DNA of 29,978 nucleotides from UPXZ01 sp018055865 (GCA_964292695.1 CAXYWB010000019.1:1-29978); one strand, 5' to 3'. Shown: positions 1-8,257, counted from the stretch's first letter. Numbers and translations: made by a program. The notes: generated by a model not told the origin, from the letters alone.

Positions 1-1
1 C

Positions 2-1165
2 AAACCAACAATCTCTGCGTTGTATGACAAATTAGTTTCACTGGGTTATCCTTCAACCATTTCTCCTGAAGACGGAACAGTTCCTTCAGCCATTGCTGCT
101 GTGGATCCTAATTTCAAAATGCCGCAAGTATGGAAAACGTCGCTTGCTGTTGACTATGCATTCAAAACATCCTTCCCATTTTCGGTTACAGTAGAAGGAA
201 TCTTTAATAAAACTATCAACGGTGTCTCGATGACAGACTGGAGTATTCCAACTGTAGGTGGCTTTGCCCGTTTCAACGGTGTTGACAACCGTCCGATTTA
301 TCCAAGCGGTTACCGTGTCGGTACCAAGGCATTTGTGCTTGAAAACACAAGCCGCGGTTATGGCTGGTCAGGCAATATCACTTTAAATGCCCAACCGGCA
401 GAATGGCTCAGCCTGATGGCAGCCTATACACACACAGTAGCTAAAGATGTAACCGGTATGCCCGGATCAAATGCTGAATCTGCATTTACGTATGTTCCAA
501 CAGTAGAAGGCCCTAACCACATTAAATTGCATAATTCTCAGTACAACACACCCGACCGTCTTGTGGCTTCGATTACTGCACACGACAAAAGCGGCAATCA
601 CTATAATCTTATCTATGAAGGATGGCTCGGTGGTGCAAACTATTCATACATGACAGCAAACGACATAAATGCTGATGGTTATAACTACGATGCAATCTAT
701 GTTCCTACTGACGAGCAAGTAGCAAACAATGAATTCCGCTTTGTTTCAGAAGGCGACAAAACCCGTTTTATGGACTATGTTCATGCTAATGATTATTTGA
801 AAAATCAACAAGGCAAATATGCGGAAGCATACAGTGTATATTCTCCATGGGTACATCGTCTTGACTTTAGCTACAAACACGATTTTGCGCTAAATGCAGG
901 CAATAATAAACATAATCTACAACTTAGTTTAGATATCAAAAACGTAATGAACCTGTTCAACTCCAGTTGGGGCGTAGCTAAATATCTGAATCCTGCAATT
1001 GGTTCGGAAGCTCGTATTCTCAAATACGAAGGTGTTGATGCTGAAGGATTTGCAACATTCTCTACTCCTTCTTCAATCAATGGAAATACTGAAACATTCA
1101 CACCAAGTTACTCACTGGGTCAGGCTTGGTATGCATCCATTGGTATCAAGTATATGTTCAACTAA
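2..1165 (+). CDS. TonB-dependent receptor, Oar-like, C-terminal part (5' end outside the window)
   Basis: This is the last ~387 residues of an outer-membrane TonB-dependent transporter. The reading frame is open from base 2, so the true start lies upstream. What is visible is beta-barrel: alternating aromatic/polar strands and a terminal strand ending in Y-M-F-N, close to the usual C-terminal aromatic of outer-membrane proteins. The stretch DPNFKMPQVWKTSLAVDY near the start and the YVPTDEQ segment followed by a PWVHRLDFSY strand are typical, from memory, of the Oar-like/carboxypeptidase-regulatory group of Bacteroidetes receptors rather than classical SusC. The plug and any N-terminal CarboxypepD_reg domain are missing, so substrate cannot be inferred. 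The next gene starts 16 bases after the stop, so receptor and lipoprotein are probably co-transcribed and act as a surface pair. Confidence 0.88.
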   Translation, partial: KPTISALYDKLVSLGYPSTISPEDGTVPSAIAAVDPNFKMPQVWKTSLAVDYAFKTSFPFSVTVEGIFNKTINGVSMTDWSIPTVGGFARFNGVDNRPIYPSGYRVGTKAFVLENTSRGYGWSGNITLNAQPAEWLSLMAAYTHTVAKDVTGMPGSNAESAFTYVPTVEGPNHIKLHNSQYNTPDRLVASITAHDKSGNHYNLIYEGWLGGANYSYMTANDINADGYNYDAIYVPTDEQVANNEFRFVSEGDKTRFMDYVHANDYLKNQQGKYAEAYSVYSPWVHRLDFSYKHDFALNAGNNKHNLQLSLDIKNVMNLFNSSWGVAKYLNPAIGSEARILKYEGVDAEGFATFSTPSSINGNTETFTPSYSLGQAWYASIGIKYMFN

Positions 1166-1181
1166 TTAAAACTTAGAAAAA

Positions 1182-2696
1182 ATGAAAATAAAATATTTAT
1201 TTCCAATATTCTTCGCAGCACTTGCACTTATGACAAGCTGTAACGAAGAAGAGTCTATGACGTTGCTGGATGAAATTCAGGTTTCGTCGTCCTACGTGTC
1301 AATTCCGGTTGCAGGAGGTTCAAGCAGTATCACTGTTACTGCTAAGGATAGCTGGACAGCTGAAAAAGTTACTACAGCTAAAAATAACTTTGAATGGCTC
1401 ACAATCTCTACGACCTCAGGCAATGCCGGTGAGACAACGCTTACATTTACCGCTCCATCAGCCATAGATGGTCGTTCAGCAGAGGTTTTAATTAAAAGTG
1501 GCGACAAAACTCAGCGAATAAACATCATACAAGGTTTGTCAAAAATATCTCCAGCCAAGGTTTCTGAAGTGAATGCAGGTCCCGACGGAAAAACTTTCCA
1601 GGTAACGGGAGTTTGTACCTCTATTGCAAATACAGACTACGGTAACTGGTATATAACTGATAATACGGGTTCACTTTACATATACGGTACTCTCGATGCG
1701 AAAGGCGCAACAAGAAATTTCAAAAGTCTTAACCTTGAAGTGGGAGATGAAGTTACTGTTGAAGGGCCAAAATCTACTTACCAGGGAGCACCTCAATTGG
1801 TGAATGTAATGGTAATCAAAATCAACAAATCTCTTGTGAAGGTTGACTCTGTAAAAAATGCATCGCTTCCAATCGAAGGTGGTGAATTTACAGCCTACCT
1901 TACCTGCAAAGGACAAGGCGTATCGGTAGAAATTCCTGAAGATGCCAAGTCCTGGCTAGCTATTTCGTCTATCCAGTCAGCAGGAACAAATACTGTTGTG
2001 AAATTCAATGCTGCTGCTAATACCGGTGGTGACCGTAATACAAAGCTTATTTTCAAAACTACAGATGGTAAAAAAGTATATACTACTGAAACTTCACTAT
2101 CACAAAAAGGAGCTATTGTGAAAGCTACTATTGCTGAATTTCTGGCTGCTGCAGTAGGTGACACACAGTATCGTTTAACAGGTGTGATTACCTCAATAGC
2201 CAATGCTACATACGGCAATTTATACATCAGAGATTTCTCCGGCGAAACCTATGTGTACGGTATTAAAGATTTCACTACCAAAGGTTTGAAAGTGGGTGAT
2301 ATCATTACCATTGTAGGCAAACGTGCCGAATACAAAGGAACTGCTCAAGTTGCTGGAGCCGTGTTGGAAACAGTTATACCTGTAACTCCATCTACAATTG
2401 CAGAGGTGCTGACCAAACCCGATTCCACCCAGGATTACTATATGGTAACCGGTGTGATAAAATCGATAGCAAATGCTACGTATGGCAATCTTACTATTCA
2501 AGATGGTGACACCGAAATCTACGTGTACGGCTGTTATCCGGGTTACGGTGCAACCGGCGATTTCAGGAAAAATCTGTTGGCTACCAAAAACATTAAAGTT
2601 GGTGACACATTAACAGTTATTGGAACCAAGACCACCTATAATTCAGTGGCTCAACTTGCAAATGGTATTTATTTCAGCCACGTAAGTTCAAACTAA
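1182..2696 (+). CDS. Surface lipoprotein with BACON and OB-fold-like repeats (DUF5689/YhcR-OB-like)
   Basis: A 504-residue lipoprotein of unknown ligand. The N-terminus is a lipoprotein signal with lipobox LMTS-C (Cys20), followed by N-E-E-E, an acidic stretch of the kind linked to surface export in Bacteroidetes. Domain order by eye: BACON-like (about 33-115), OB-fold-like (118-212), second BACON-like (220-308), then two more OB-fold-like repeats (312-393 and 399-500). Each OB unit holds the same core: V-T-G-V-x-x-S-I-A-N, then Y-G-N, I-x-D and Y-x-Y-G, followed by VGD and a late Y-x-x-x-A-Q or Y-x-x-A-P-Q segment. The SIAN cores begin at residues 147, 338 and 428. Similar OB folds accompany extracellular nucleases, which suggests but does not show nucleic-acid or nucleotide binding. 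It follows the TonB receptor by 16 bases and a strong terminator follows it. Carbohydrate binding through BACON is an alternative. Confidence 0.85.
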   Translation: MKIKYLFPIFFAALALMTSCNEEESMTLLDEIQVSSSYVSIPVAGGSSSITVTAKDSWTAEKVTTAKNNFEWLTISTTSGNAGETTLTFTAPSAIDGRSAEVLIKSGDKTQRINIIQGLSKISPAKVSEVNAGPDGKTFQVTGVCTSIANTDYGNWYITDNTGSLYIYGTLDAKGATRNFKSLNLEVGDEVTVEGPKSTYQGAPQLVNVMVIKINKSLVKVDSVKNASLPIEGGEFTAYLTCKGQGVSVEIPEDAKSWLAISSIQSAGTNTVVKFNAAANTGGDRNTKLIFKTTDGKKVYTTETSLSQKGAIVKATIAEFLAAAVGDTQYRLTGVITSIANATYGNLYIRDFSGETYVYGIKDFTTKGLKVGDIITIVGKRAEYKGTAQVAGAVLETVIPVTPSTIAEVLTKPDSTQDYYMVTGVIKSIANATYGNLTIQDGDTEIYVYGCYPGYGATGDFRKNLLATKNIKVGDTLTVIGTKTTYNSVAQLANGIYFSHVSSN

Positions 2697-2722
2697 CGAA
2701 TACAAAACCATTTACTCTCATC

Positions 2723-2754
2723 AAAACCGCTTCCTCACCCGAAGCGGTTTTTTT
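2723..2754 (+). terminator. Rho-independent terminator after the receptor/lipoprotein operon
   Basis: Perfect 11-bp stem, AAAACCGCTTC (2723-2733) and GAAGCGGTTTT (2741-2751), with loop CTCACCC. The 3' arm runs into a T tract of seven. It lies 27 bases after the lipoprotein stop. Confidence 0.92.
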
Positions 2755-2786
2755 ATAACTGAAACAAAACTTTCATGTCAATTTCG

Positions 2787-2794
2787 TATCTTTG
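2787..2794 (+). promoter_or_regulatory. Bacteroidetes -7 promoter box upstream of the COG2509 flavoprotein
   Basis: TATCTTTG fits the TAnnTTTG consensus exactly and lies 27 bases before the ATG, just after the preceding terminator. No clear TTTG -33 box is visible at the expected distance, so the call rests on the -7 element and position. Confidence 0.6.
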
Positions 2795-2821
2795 TGAAAA
2801 ATTAGATATTCACACACTTTT

Positions 2822-4396
2822 ATGCATAAAGAGTTTCAACTCATACTGACTCCCGAAGAGGCTGCTACTGAAGAATTATTTCGAAAAAAAGTGGCCGAAA
2901 AGGTGGAAATAGAACCCCGCAGAATATCATTAATCCGAATTCTGCGTAAGTCAATCGATGCCCGTACTGTTTTTCCCAAAATCAATGTTTCGGTGGAGGT
3001 TTTCTGGGACGAACCGGCTCCCGAAAAATTCGAAGTGCATCTTGATTATAAATTCGTCGGAAACAAGCCTGCCGTAATAGTAATTGGTGCGGGTCCGGCA
3101 GGTCTTTTTGCCTCGTTGAAGTTGTTGACTCTAGGGTTGAAACCTATTCTCATCGACCGTGGGAAAGAAGCACGCAGCCGTAAACTGGATATTGCTCAGA
3201 TTAATAGAAACAAAGAACTTAATCCGGAGTCCAATTACTGCTTTGGTGAAGGCGGTGCCGGCACATTTTCAGACGGAAAACTCTATACCCGCTCCAAAAA
3301 GAAGGGAAATGTACAGCAGATTTTAGACACTTTCTACTATCATGGTGCCGATGAAAGTATTCTGTACGAAGCTCATCCTCATATCGGCTCCGACAATTTG
3401 CCCCTGATAGTGGAAAATATGCGTAAGACTATTCTCACTCATGGAGGTGAAGTTCATTTCGGACAGAAAGTAGCAGAATTACTGATTGAGAATGAACGGA
3501 TTAGAGGATGTAAAACGGCTGATGGAACCGTTTTCAATGCCAATGCGTTGATACTGGCAGCCGGTCATTCGGCACACGATGTCTTTGAAATGTTGCACAG
3601 TCAGGGTGTAGAGTTGGAGAGCAAAGGATTCGCCATGGGAGTGAGGGTGGAGCATTCACAGGAACTGATTGACAATATCCAGTATCATACCAGAATACGA
3701 AATAAATACCTCCCTGCAGCTACTTATTCGTTGGTGGAGCAGGTGGATGGGCGAGGGGTTTACTCTTTTTGCATGTGTCCCGGAGGGCACATTGTACCTG
3801 CCGGAACTTCGCCTGAAAGTATTGTGGTGAATGGCATGTCTGCTTCAAAACGAAATTCTCCATACGCCAATTCAGGTATCGTAGTCGAAATTCGACCTGA
3901 AGACGTTCCTGATGACTTTCAGCAATACGGCGTACTGGCAGGTCTCAAATTTCAGCAGTACATGGAGACGCTGGCTTATCGTAACAATGGAGGAAAAGGA
4001 TTTGCAGCTCCCGCTCAGCGACTTACCGATTTTGTAAAAGGCAGGTTGTCAGCAGATTTGCCCGAATGTTCGTATCTTCCCGGAATTATTTCCTCACCTC
4101 TTCATTTTTGGCTTCCGGATATCATTAGCAAACGGCTCAAAGAAGCTTTTGTCAAATTTGACCGTAAAATGAAAGGCTACCTGACCAACGAAGCGGTTAT
4201 TTTGGGCGTCGAATCACGATCTTCATCACCTTTGCGGGTGCCACGTGACCCTGAAACCTTGCAACACGTACGCATTAAAGGCCTTTTCCCGGCCGGTGAA
4301 GGCTCCGGCTATTCCGGCGGCATCACCTCATCGGCCATCGACGGCGAAAACTCGGCTCTGAAAGTAGCTGATTACTTTAACGAAACAAATTTTTAA
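2822..4396 (+). CDS. FAD-dependent dehydrogenase of unknown substrate (COG2509 family)
   Basis: A 524-residue cytosolic flavoprotein. Residues 1-80 form a small alpha/beta domain preceding the dinucleotide-binding fold. The FAD Rossmann motif is V-I-G-A-G-P-A-G (GAGPAG at 89-94). Next come FGEGGAGTFSDGKL, a motif typical of this family, and a second conserved segment CMCPGGHIVPA. The C-terminal GLFPAGEGSGYSGGITSS is the usual second FAD contact of glutathione-reductase-type flavoproteins. There is no signal peptide or membrane segment. Length matches family members I know, which are widely conserved but uncharacterised. It has its own promoter-like box and stands apart from a pathway: upstream is a terminator, downstream a tRNA. 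The reaction is unknown and I do not assign one. Confidence 0.88.
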   Translation: MHKEFQLILTPEEAATEELFRKKVAEKVEIEPRRISLIRILRKSIDARTVFPKINVSVEVFWDEPAPEKFEVHLDYKFVGNKPAVIVIGAGPAGLFASLKLLTLGLKPILIDRGKEARSRKLDIAQINRNKELNPESNYCFGEGGAGTFSDGKLYTRSKKKGNVQQILDTFYYHGADESILYEAHPHIGSDNLPLIVENMRKTILTHGGEVHFGQKVAELLIENERIRGCKTADGTVFNANALILAAGHSAHDVFEMLHSQGVELESKGFAMGVRVEHSQELIDNIQYHTRIRNKYLPAATYSLVEQVDGRGVYSFCMCPGGHIVPAGTSPESIVVNGMSASKRNSPYANSGIVVEIRPEDVPDDFQQYGVLAGLKFQQYMETLAYRNNGGKGFAAPAQRLTDFVKGRLSADLPECSYLPGIISSPLHFWLPDIISKRLKEAFVKFDRKMKGYLTNEAVILGVESRSSSPLRVPRDPETLQHVRIKGLFPAGEGSGYSGGITSSAIDGENSALKVADYFNETNF

Positions 4397-4427
4397 CAAA
4401 AAAATCGATCTTAATCATTTTTTTTAT

Positions 4428-4435
4428 TAACTTTG
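4428..4435 (+). promoter_or_regulatory. Bacteroidetes -7 promoter box ahead of tRNA-Lys
   Basis: TAACTTTG is an exact TAnnTTTG match, 31 bases after the flavoprotein stop and about 185 bases before tRNA-Lys. It could drive a precursor containing the tRNA and possibly the OmpA-domain gene. The long interval before the tRNA (4436-4619) contains no convincing reading frame. Confidence 0.5.
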
Positions 4436-4619
4436 CATTCGCTTTCACAATAAGGTGTTGTTGTGTTTTTCCAAAGATAATTTGTTTAAATGTTAAGATT
4501 TTAGATTTGTTGCACGGTTTTTGTATTATCAACCGTAAATCGATCTCTATCCGGTTTCTACGAATTTCTTTGAACAACGATTGAAATATTGTTTTATTCT
4601 TCTTCTTCAAAGTAAATAT

Positions 4620-4692
4620 GACTCCGTAGCTCAGCTGGTAGAGCAATTGACTCTTAATCAATGGGTCGAGGGTTCGAGCCCCTCCGGGGTTA
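4620..4692 (+). tRNA. tRNA-Lys (anticodon CTT)
   Basis: A complete cloverleaf can be folded by hand: acceptor GACTCCG with CGGGGTT (two G-T wobbles, at 1-72 and 4-69), D stem GCTC/GAGC, anticodon stem ATTGA/TCAAT around loop CTCTTAA, variable loop GGGTC, and T arm GAGGG-TTCGAGC-CCCTC. The anticodon CTT reads AAG. The discriminator is A and CCA is not encoded. Confidence 0.95.
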
Positions 4693-4751
4693 CATTTAAA
4701 TCAGAAGATAATTGAAAACAAAATTTTATAACACGTTAATTTTTTAGAAAA

Positions 4752-5450
4752 ATGAAAAAACTTAATTTATTTTTAGTAATCTTGCTTAGTGCAAGTCTTG
4801 TATTCACAGGTTGTGATGCATTAAACAACACCGCAAAAGGCGCAATCATCGGTACAGGTGCCGGAGCTGCAGTAGGTGCTGGTATTGGAGGTTTAATTGG
4901 TAAAGATGGTAAAAGTGCTGCTGTTGGAGCTGCCATAGGTGGAGTAGTAGGTGCTACAGCCGGAGCTATTATCGGTAAGAAAATGGATAAAGCTGCTGCT
5001 GAAGCTGCTGCAGTAGAAAATGCAAAAGTAGAAACTATCGAAGATGTAAATGGTCTGAAAGCTGTAAAAGTGACATTTGATTCAGGAATTTTGTTTGACT
5101 TCAACAAAACTGCATTGAAATCGGATGCCAAAACTGCTCTTGCTAAATTTGCCACAGTGCTGGTTGAAAATCCTACCATGGACATTGCAGTATATGGTCA
5201 CACCGATAATGTGGGTACATTAGCTGCCAATCAAAAAGTATCACTTGGACGCGCATCAAAGGTAGCCGATTATCTGGTTGCTCAGGGTGCTACCCGCACA
5301 CAAATGAAAGTAGTGGAAGGCAGAGACTATTCAATGCCAGTTGCTAGTAACGAAACTGCTGAGGGACGTGCTCAAAACCGTCGCGTAGAAGTGTACATGT
5401 ATGCAAGTGAAAAAATGATTCAGGATGCTCAGAATGAAGCTACTAATTAA
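4752..5450 (+). CDS. OmpA-family peptidoglycan-associated lipoprotein with glycine-zipper segment
   Basis: A 232-residue lipoprotein that should tether the outer membrane to peptidoglycan. The signal has lipobox VFTG-C (Cys21). Residues 30-76 are rich in Gly and Ala (repeated A-x-x-G and G-x-x-G), a glycine-zipper segment that may insert into or span a membrane. A short Ala/Glu-rich linker follows, then an OmpA C-terminal domain (about 105-220). It carries the diagnostic GHTDNVG (149-155), SLGRA (164-168) and NRRVEV (209-214). D152 and R167 are 15 residues apart, like the diaminopimelate-contacting Asp and Arg known in OmpA homologues. It starts 59 bases after tRNA-Lys with no terminator or TAnnTTTG box between them, so co-transcription with the tRNA is possible. 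A terminator follows. Confidence 0.92.
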   Translation: MKKLNLFLVILLSASLVFTGCDALNNTAKGAIIGTGAGAAVGAGIGGLIGKDGKSAAVGAAIGGVVGATAGAIIGKKMDKAAAEAAAVENAKVETIEDVNGLKAVKVTFDSGILFDFNKTALKSDAKTALAKFATVLVENPTMDIAVYGHTDNVGTLAANQKVSLGRASKVADYLVAQGATRTQMKVVEGRDYSMPVASNETAEGRAQNRRVEVYMYASEKMIQDAQNEATN

Positions 5451-5478
5451 ACTAATTTCCTTATACTCATAATAAAAG

Positions 5479-5510
5479 ATGGCTGTCAGAACTCTGGCAG
5501 CCATTTTTTA
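5479..5510 (+). terminator. Terminator, probably bidirectional, between ompA-like gene and isocitrate dehydrogenase
   Basis: Stem ATGGCTGTCAG (5479-5489) with CTGGCAGCCAT (5494-5504), one wobble pair, loop AACT, then T6. On the opposite strand the same stem is followed by CTTTTAT, so it may also stop transcription from the convergent isocitrate dehydrogenase gene. Confidence 0.9.
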
Positions 5511-5532
5511 TTTCATGATTTCAACTGAAAAC

Positions 5533-6756
5533 TCAATTCAGTTTCTTATCCAGATTACTTTTCAGAGTAGCTAAAAAATCCTGTGTGCTCAGGTAATTTT
5601 CCCTGGTAATTTTATCTCCGTGAACAAGTATTGCCAAATCTTTGGTCATTTGACCAGCTTCTACGGTTTCCACACATACCTGTTCCAGTTTCTCACAGAA
5701 ATCAATCAGTGGTTGGTTGCCGTCTAATTTACCACGGTGCATCAAACCCTGTGTCCAGGCATAAATCGAAGCAATAGGATTGGTGCTGGTTTCTTTCCCT
5801 TGCTGATGCTGGCGGTAATGACGGGTCACGGTGCCATGAGCTGCTTCAGCTTCCACCGTTTTGCCATCGGGAGTAACCAGTACCGACGACATCAGTCCGA
5901 GTGATCCAAATCCCTGTGCTACTGTATCCGATTGTACATCGCCATCGTAATTCTTACAAGCCCAAACAAATCCACCGCTCCATTTCATAGCCGATGCCAC
6001 CATATCGTCAATCAGGCGGTGCTCATACGTCAGGCCTGCTTCTTCAAATTTTTCCCTGAATTCATTTTCATATACTTCCTGAAAAATATCCTTGAAGCGT
6101 CCGTCGTAAGCTTTCAGGATTGTATTTTTGGTGGACATATAAAGTGGATAATGCTTGGTTAGAGCCATTTGGAAAGACGAACGGGCAAAGCCGTAGATGG
6201 ATTCATCCGTATTGTACATAGCCATGGCTACACCGTCGCCCCGGAAATTGTACACTTCCCATTCCTGAGTTTCTCCGTTTTCATTTGTGAAAGACAACTT
6301 CAGAGTTCCTTTACCCTTGATGACTTTATCTGTAGCGCGATACTGATCACCGAATGCATGACGTCCGATGATAATCGGCTTTGTCCATCCCTGAACATAA
6401 CGTGGAATGTTGGAACAAATAATCGGTTCGCGGAAAACCGTTCCGCCCACAATATTCCGGATAGTTCCGTTCGGCGATTTCCACATCTGCTTCAGACCGA
6501 ATTCTTCTACACGGGCTTCATCGGGTGTGATTGTAGCACACTTTATTCCAACATTGAATTTTTTAATGGCTTCAGCAGCGTCAATTGTCACCTGATCATT
6601 CGTAGCATCACGGTTCTCTATTCCCAGATCGTAATATTTAATATCCAGATCAAGATAGGGAAGGATTAGTTTTTCTTTGATAAATGCCCAAATAATTCGG
6701 GTCATCTCGTCTCCGTCAAGCTCTACCACTGGATTTTTTACTTTAATTTTTTGCAT
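5533..6756 (-). CDS. icd: NADP-dependent isocitrate dehydrogenase, eukaryotic IDH1-like type
   Basis: Oxidatively decarboxylates isocitrate to 2-oxoglutarate with NADP. The 407 residues align almost without gaps to human cytosolic IDH1, even in numbering: T77, S94, N96, R100, R109 and R132 (in IIIGRHAFGDQYRATD) match the substrate-binding set. The cofactor loop AAHGTVTRHYR keeps the Arg-His pair that selects the 2'-phosphate of NADP, so NADP use is well supported. This is the homodimeric 'type II' family, unrelated at close range to the E. coli-like enzyme at 8421-9689. It is the last of three minus-strand genes, 95 bases after citrate synthase. That gap holds a -7 promoter box and a perfect inverted repeat, so it may be transcribed independently. 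The ATG is at 6754-6756. Confidence 0.97.
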   Translation of the reverse strand: MQKIKVKNPVVELDGDEMTRIIWAFIKEKLILPYLDLDIKYYDLGIENRDATNDQVTIDAAEAIKKFNVGIKCATITPDEARVEEFGLKQMWKSPNGTIRNIVGGTVFREPIICSNIPRYVQGWTKPIIIGRHAFGDQYRATDKVIKGKGTLKLSFTNENGETQEWEVYNFRGDGVAMAMYNTDESIYGFARSSFQMALTKHYPLYMSTKNTILKAYDGRFKDIFQEVYENEFREKFEEAGLTYEHRLIDDMVASAMKWSGGFVWACKNYDGDVQSDTVAQGFGSLGLMSSVLVTPDGKTVEAEAAHGTVTRHYRQHQQGKETSTNPIASIYAWTQGLMHRGKLDGNQPLIDFCEKLEQVCVETVEAGQMTKDLAILVHGDKITRENYLSTQDFLATLKSNLDKKLN

Positions 6757-6782
6757 AATACTCTTTCATGTTTTTTATTACA

Positions 6783-6827
6783 AAATTTGCCAAAAGTGTA
6801 TGTGGAATCATACCAATTGGCAAATTT
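6783..6827. repeat. Perfect 11-bp inverted repeat between citrate synthase and NADP-isocitrate dehydrogenase genes
   Basis: AAATTTGCCAA (6783-6793) and TTGGCAAATTT (6817-6827) are exact reverse complements separated by 23 bases (centres 34 bp apart, about three helical turns). The distal arm overlaps a minus-strand -7 box at 6821-6828. No T tract follows on either strand, so an operator or leader hairpin is more likely than a terminator. Confidence 0.6.
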
Positions 6828-6828
6828 A
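6821..6828 (-). promoter_or_regulatory. -7 promoter box for NADP-isocitrate dehydrogenase
   Basis: Read on the minus strand this is TAAATTTG, an exact TAnnTTTG match about 65 bases before the ATG. A -33 TTTG is not evident. The box is embedded in one arm of the inverted repeat, so a repressor bound there could block it. Confidence 0.5.
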
Positions 6829-6851
6829 TAAAATTACTCTGATATAAAAAT

Positions 6852-8204
6852 CTATCTGTCTGCAATAGGAACGAACGATTGTCTCTCACGTACATTCTTA
6901 TATGCCGGACGAATGATTCGTTTGCTGGTAAAGTTCAGTTCTTCAATGCGATGAGCAGTCCAACCAACGATACGAGCCATTGCGAATAGGGGTGTAAACA
7001 CTTCTTCGGGCAGACCGATTGCATCGTATACAAACCCGGAATAGAAATCAACGTTGATACAGGTTTGTTTAGCTCCTTCGCCTTTGAAAGACATAAAGGT
7101 TTTAACGGCACGATCTTCTACAAGTTCCATCAATTCAAACTCCCGTTCACGTCCTTTTTCTTTAGCCAGTTCACGCGCCATTTCCTTGAGCAGTCCGGCA
7201 CGCGGATCGCTGATGGTATATACGGCGTGTCCGATTCCGTAAATCAAGCCGGATTTGTCATGTGCTTCTTTATTGAGTATTTTGAGCAGATAGTCATCAA
7301 CTTCATTCACATCATTCCAGTTTTTGATGTTTTCTTTCATGTTTTCGAGCATGAGTTTCACTTCGATGTTGGCACCACCATGGAGCGGACCTTTCAGCGA
7401 ACCGATACCTGCTGCAATGGCTGAATAAGTGTCTGTTTCGGTAGAACTTACAACACGTACGGAGAAAGTAGAGTTATTACCTCCACCGTGTTCGGCATGC
7501 AAAATAAGGGCTAAATCCAGGATTTTCACTTCCAGTTCCGTGTAGTTGTCTTTTCCCTTCATCATGTAAATGAAGTTTTCGGCTACAGATTTGTTTTCTA
7601 ACGGATGACGAACGTGCAACGAACGCCCCATTTGGTCATGACGAAGCACCTGATATGCATAGGCAATAATAGTTGGAAATTTGGATATCAGATTGATTGA
7701 CTGACGAATAAGATTATCTTTAGTAATGTCATCCGGATTTTCATCCACCGTGTAAAGTTCCAGAACGCTCCTTGCCAGAATGTTCATGATGTTTTTTCCT
7801 TTCAGCGAAAGAATACTCATGGTTGTCCGATGGTCAAGCGGCATCGTTTTCATTATCACATTGTTGAAAAGTGCCAATTCTTCCTTCGTAGGAAGACTTC
7901 CGGAAAGAAGCAAATAAGCTGTTTCTTCAAATCCCAGTCGGTTTTCTTTCTGAATGCCGTGTACCAGTTCTTCCACATCGAGCCCCCGATAAAGCAGTTT
8001 TCCGGGAATTGCTTTCAGACCGCCTTCCGGTTTTTTCTCATAACCCACTACATCGCCTACGCGTGTAAGTCCGGCCAGCACTCCGGATCCGTCGTCGTTA
8101 CGCAATCCGCGTTTTACACTCATTTCCGAAAACAACTCTTTTTTGATGTTGGTTGTTCGTTTGATACTCTCGGAAAGATTTTGAAGTAATTCTTTTTCAG
8201 TCAT
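6852..8204 (-). CDS. gltA: Citrate synthase
   Basis: Condenses oxaloacetate and acetyl-CoA to citrate in the cytosol. At 450 residues it is of ordinary length for bacterial citrate synthase. The catalytic triad can be located: H239 in HAEHGGGNNSTF, H326 in GIGHAVYTISDPRA, and D386 in INVDFYSG. The segment GSLKGPLHGGAN (269-279) is the conserved substrate-pocket signature. The GGGNNST form of the first motif differs from E. coli (EQNAST) and, from memory, is the form common in Bacteroidetes. It sits between two isocitrate dehydrogenase genes, 216 bases after the NAD-type and 95 before the NADP-type. Aconitase, the enzyme between citrate and isocitrate, is not in this window. Confidence 0.97.
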   Translation of the reverse strand: MTEKELLQNLSESIKRTTNIKKELFSEMSVKRGLRNDDGSGVLAGLTRVGDVVGYEKKPEGGLKAIPGKLLYRGLDVEELVHGIQKENRLGFEETAYLLLSGSLPTKEELALFNNVIMKTMPLDHRTTMSILSLKGKNIMNILARSVLELYTVDENPDDITKDNLIRQSINLISKFPTIIAYAYQVLRHDQMGRSLHVRHPLENKSVAENFIYMMKGKDNYTELEVKILDLALILHAEHGGGNNSTFSVRVVSSTETDTYSAIAAGIGSLKGPLHGGANIEVKLMLENMKENIKNWNDVNEVDDYLLKILNKEAHDKSGLIYGIGHAVYTISDPRAGLLKEMARELAKEKGREREFELMELVEDRAVKTFMSFKGEGAKQTCINVDFYSGFVYDAIGLPEEVFTPLFAMARIVGWTAHRIEELNFTSKRIIRPAYKNVRERQSFVPIADR

Positions 8205-8257
8205 ATACTTACAGATATTTTTTTGTTTTTCTGTTAATTGTTTCTATTGTGTCAGGT

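Noticed and set aside
4377..4661. A minus-strand 94-codon frame in the flavoprotein-tRNA gap
   Set aside because: It overlaps tRNA-Lys and the end of the flavoprotein gene, is Lys/Ile-rich as expected from A/T-rich DNA, and matches nothing recognisable.
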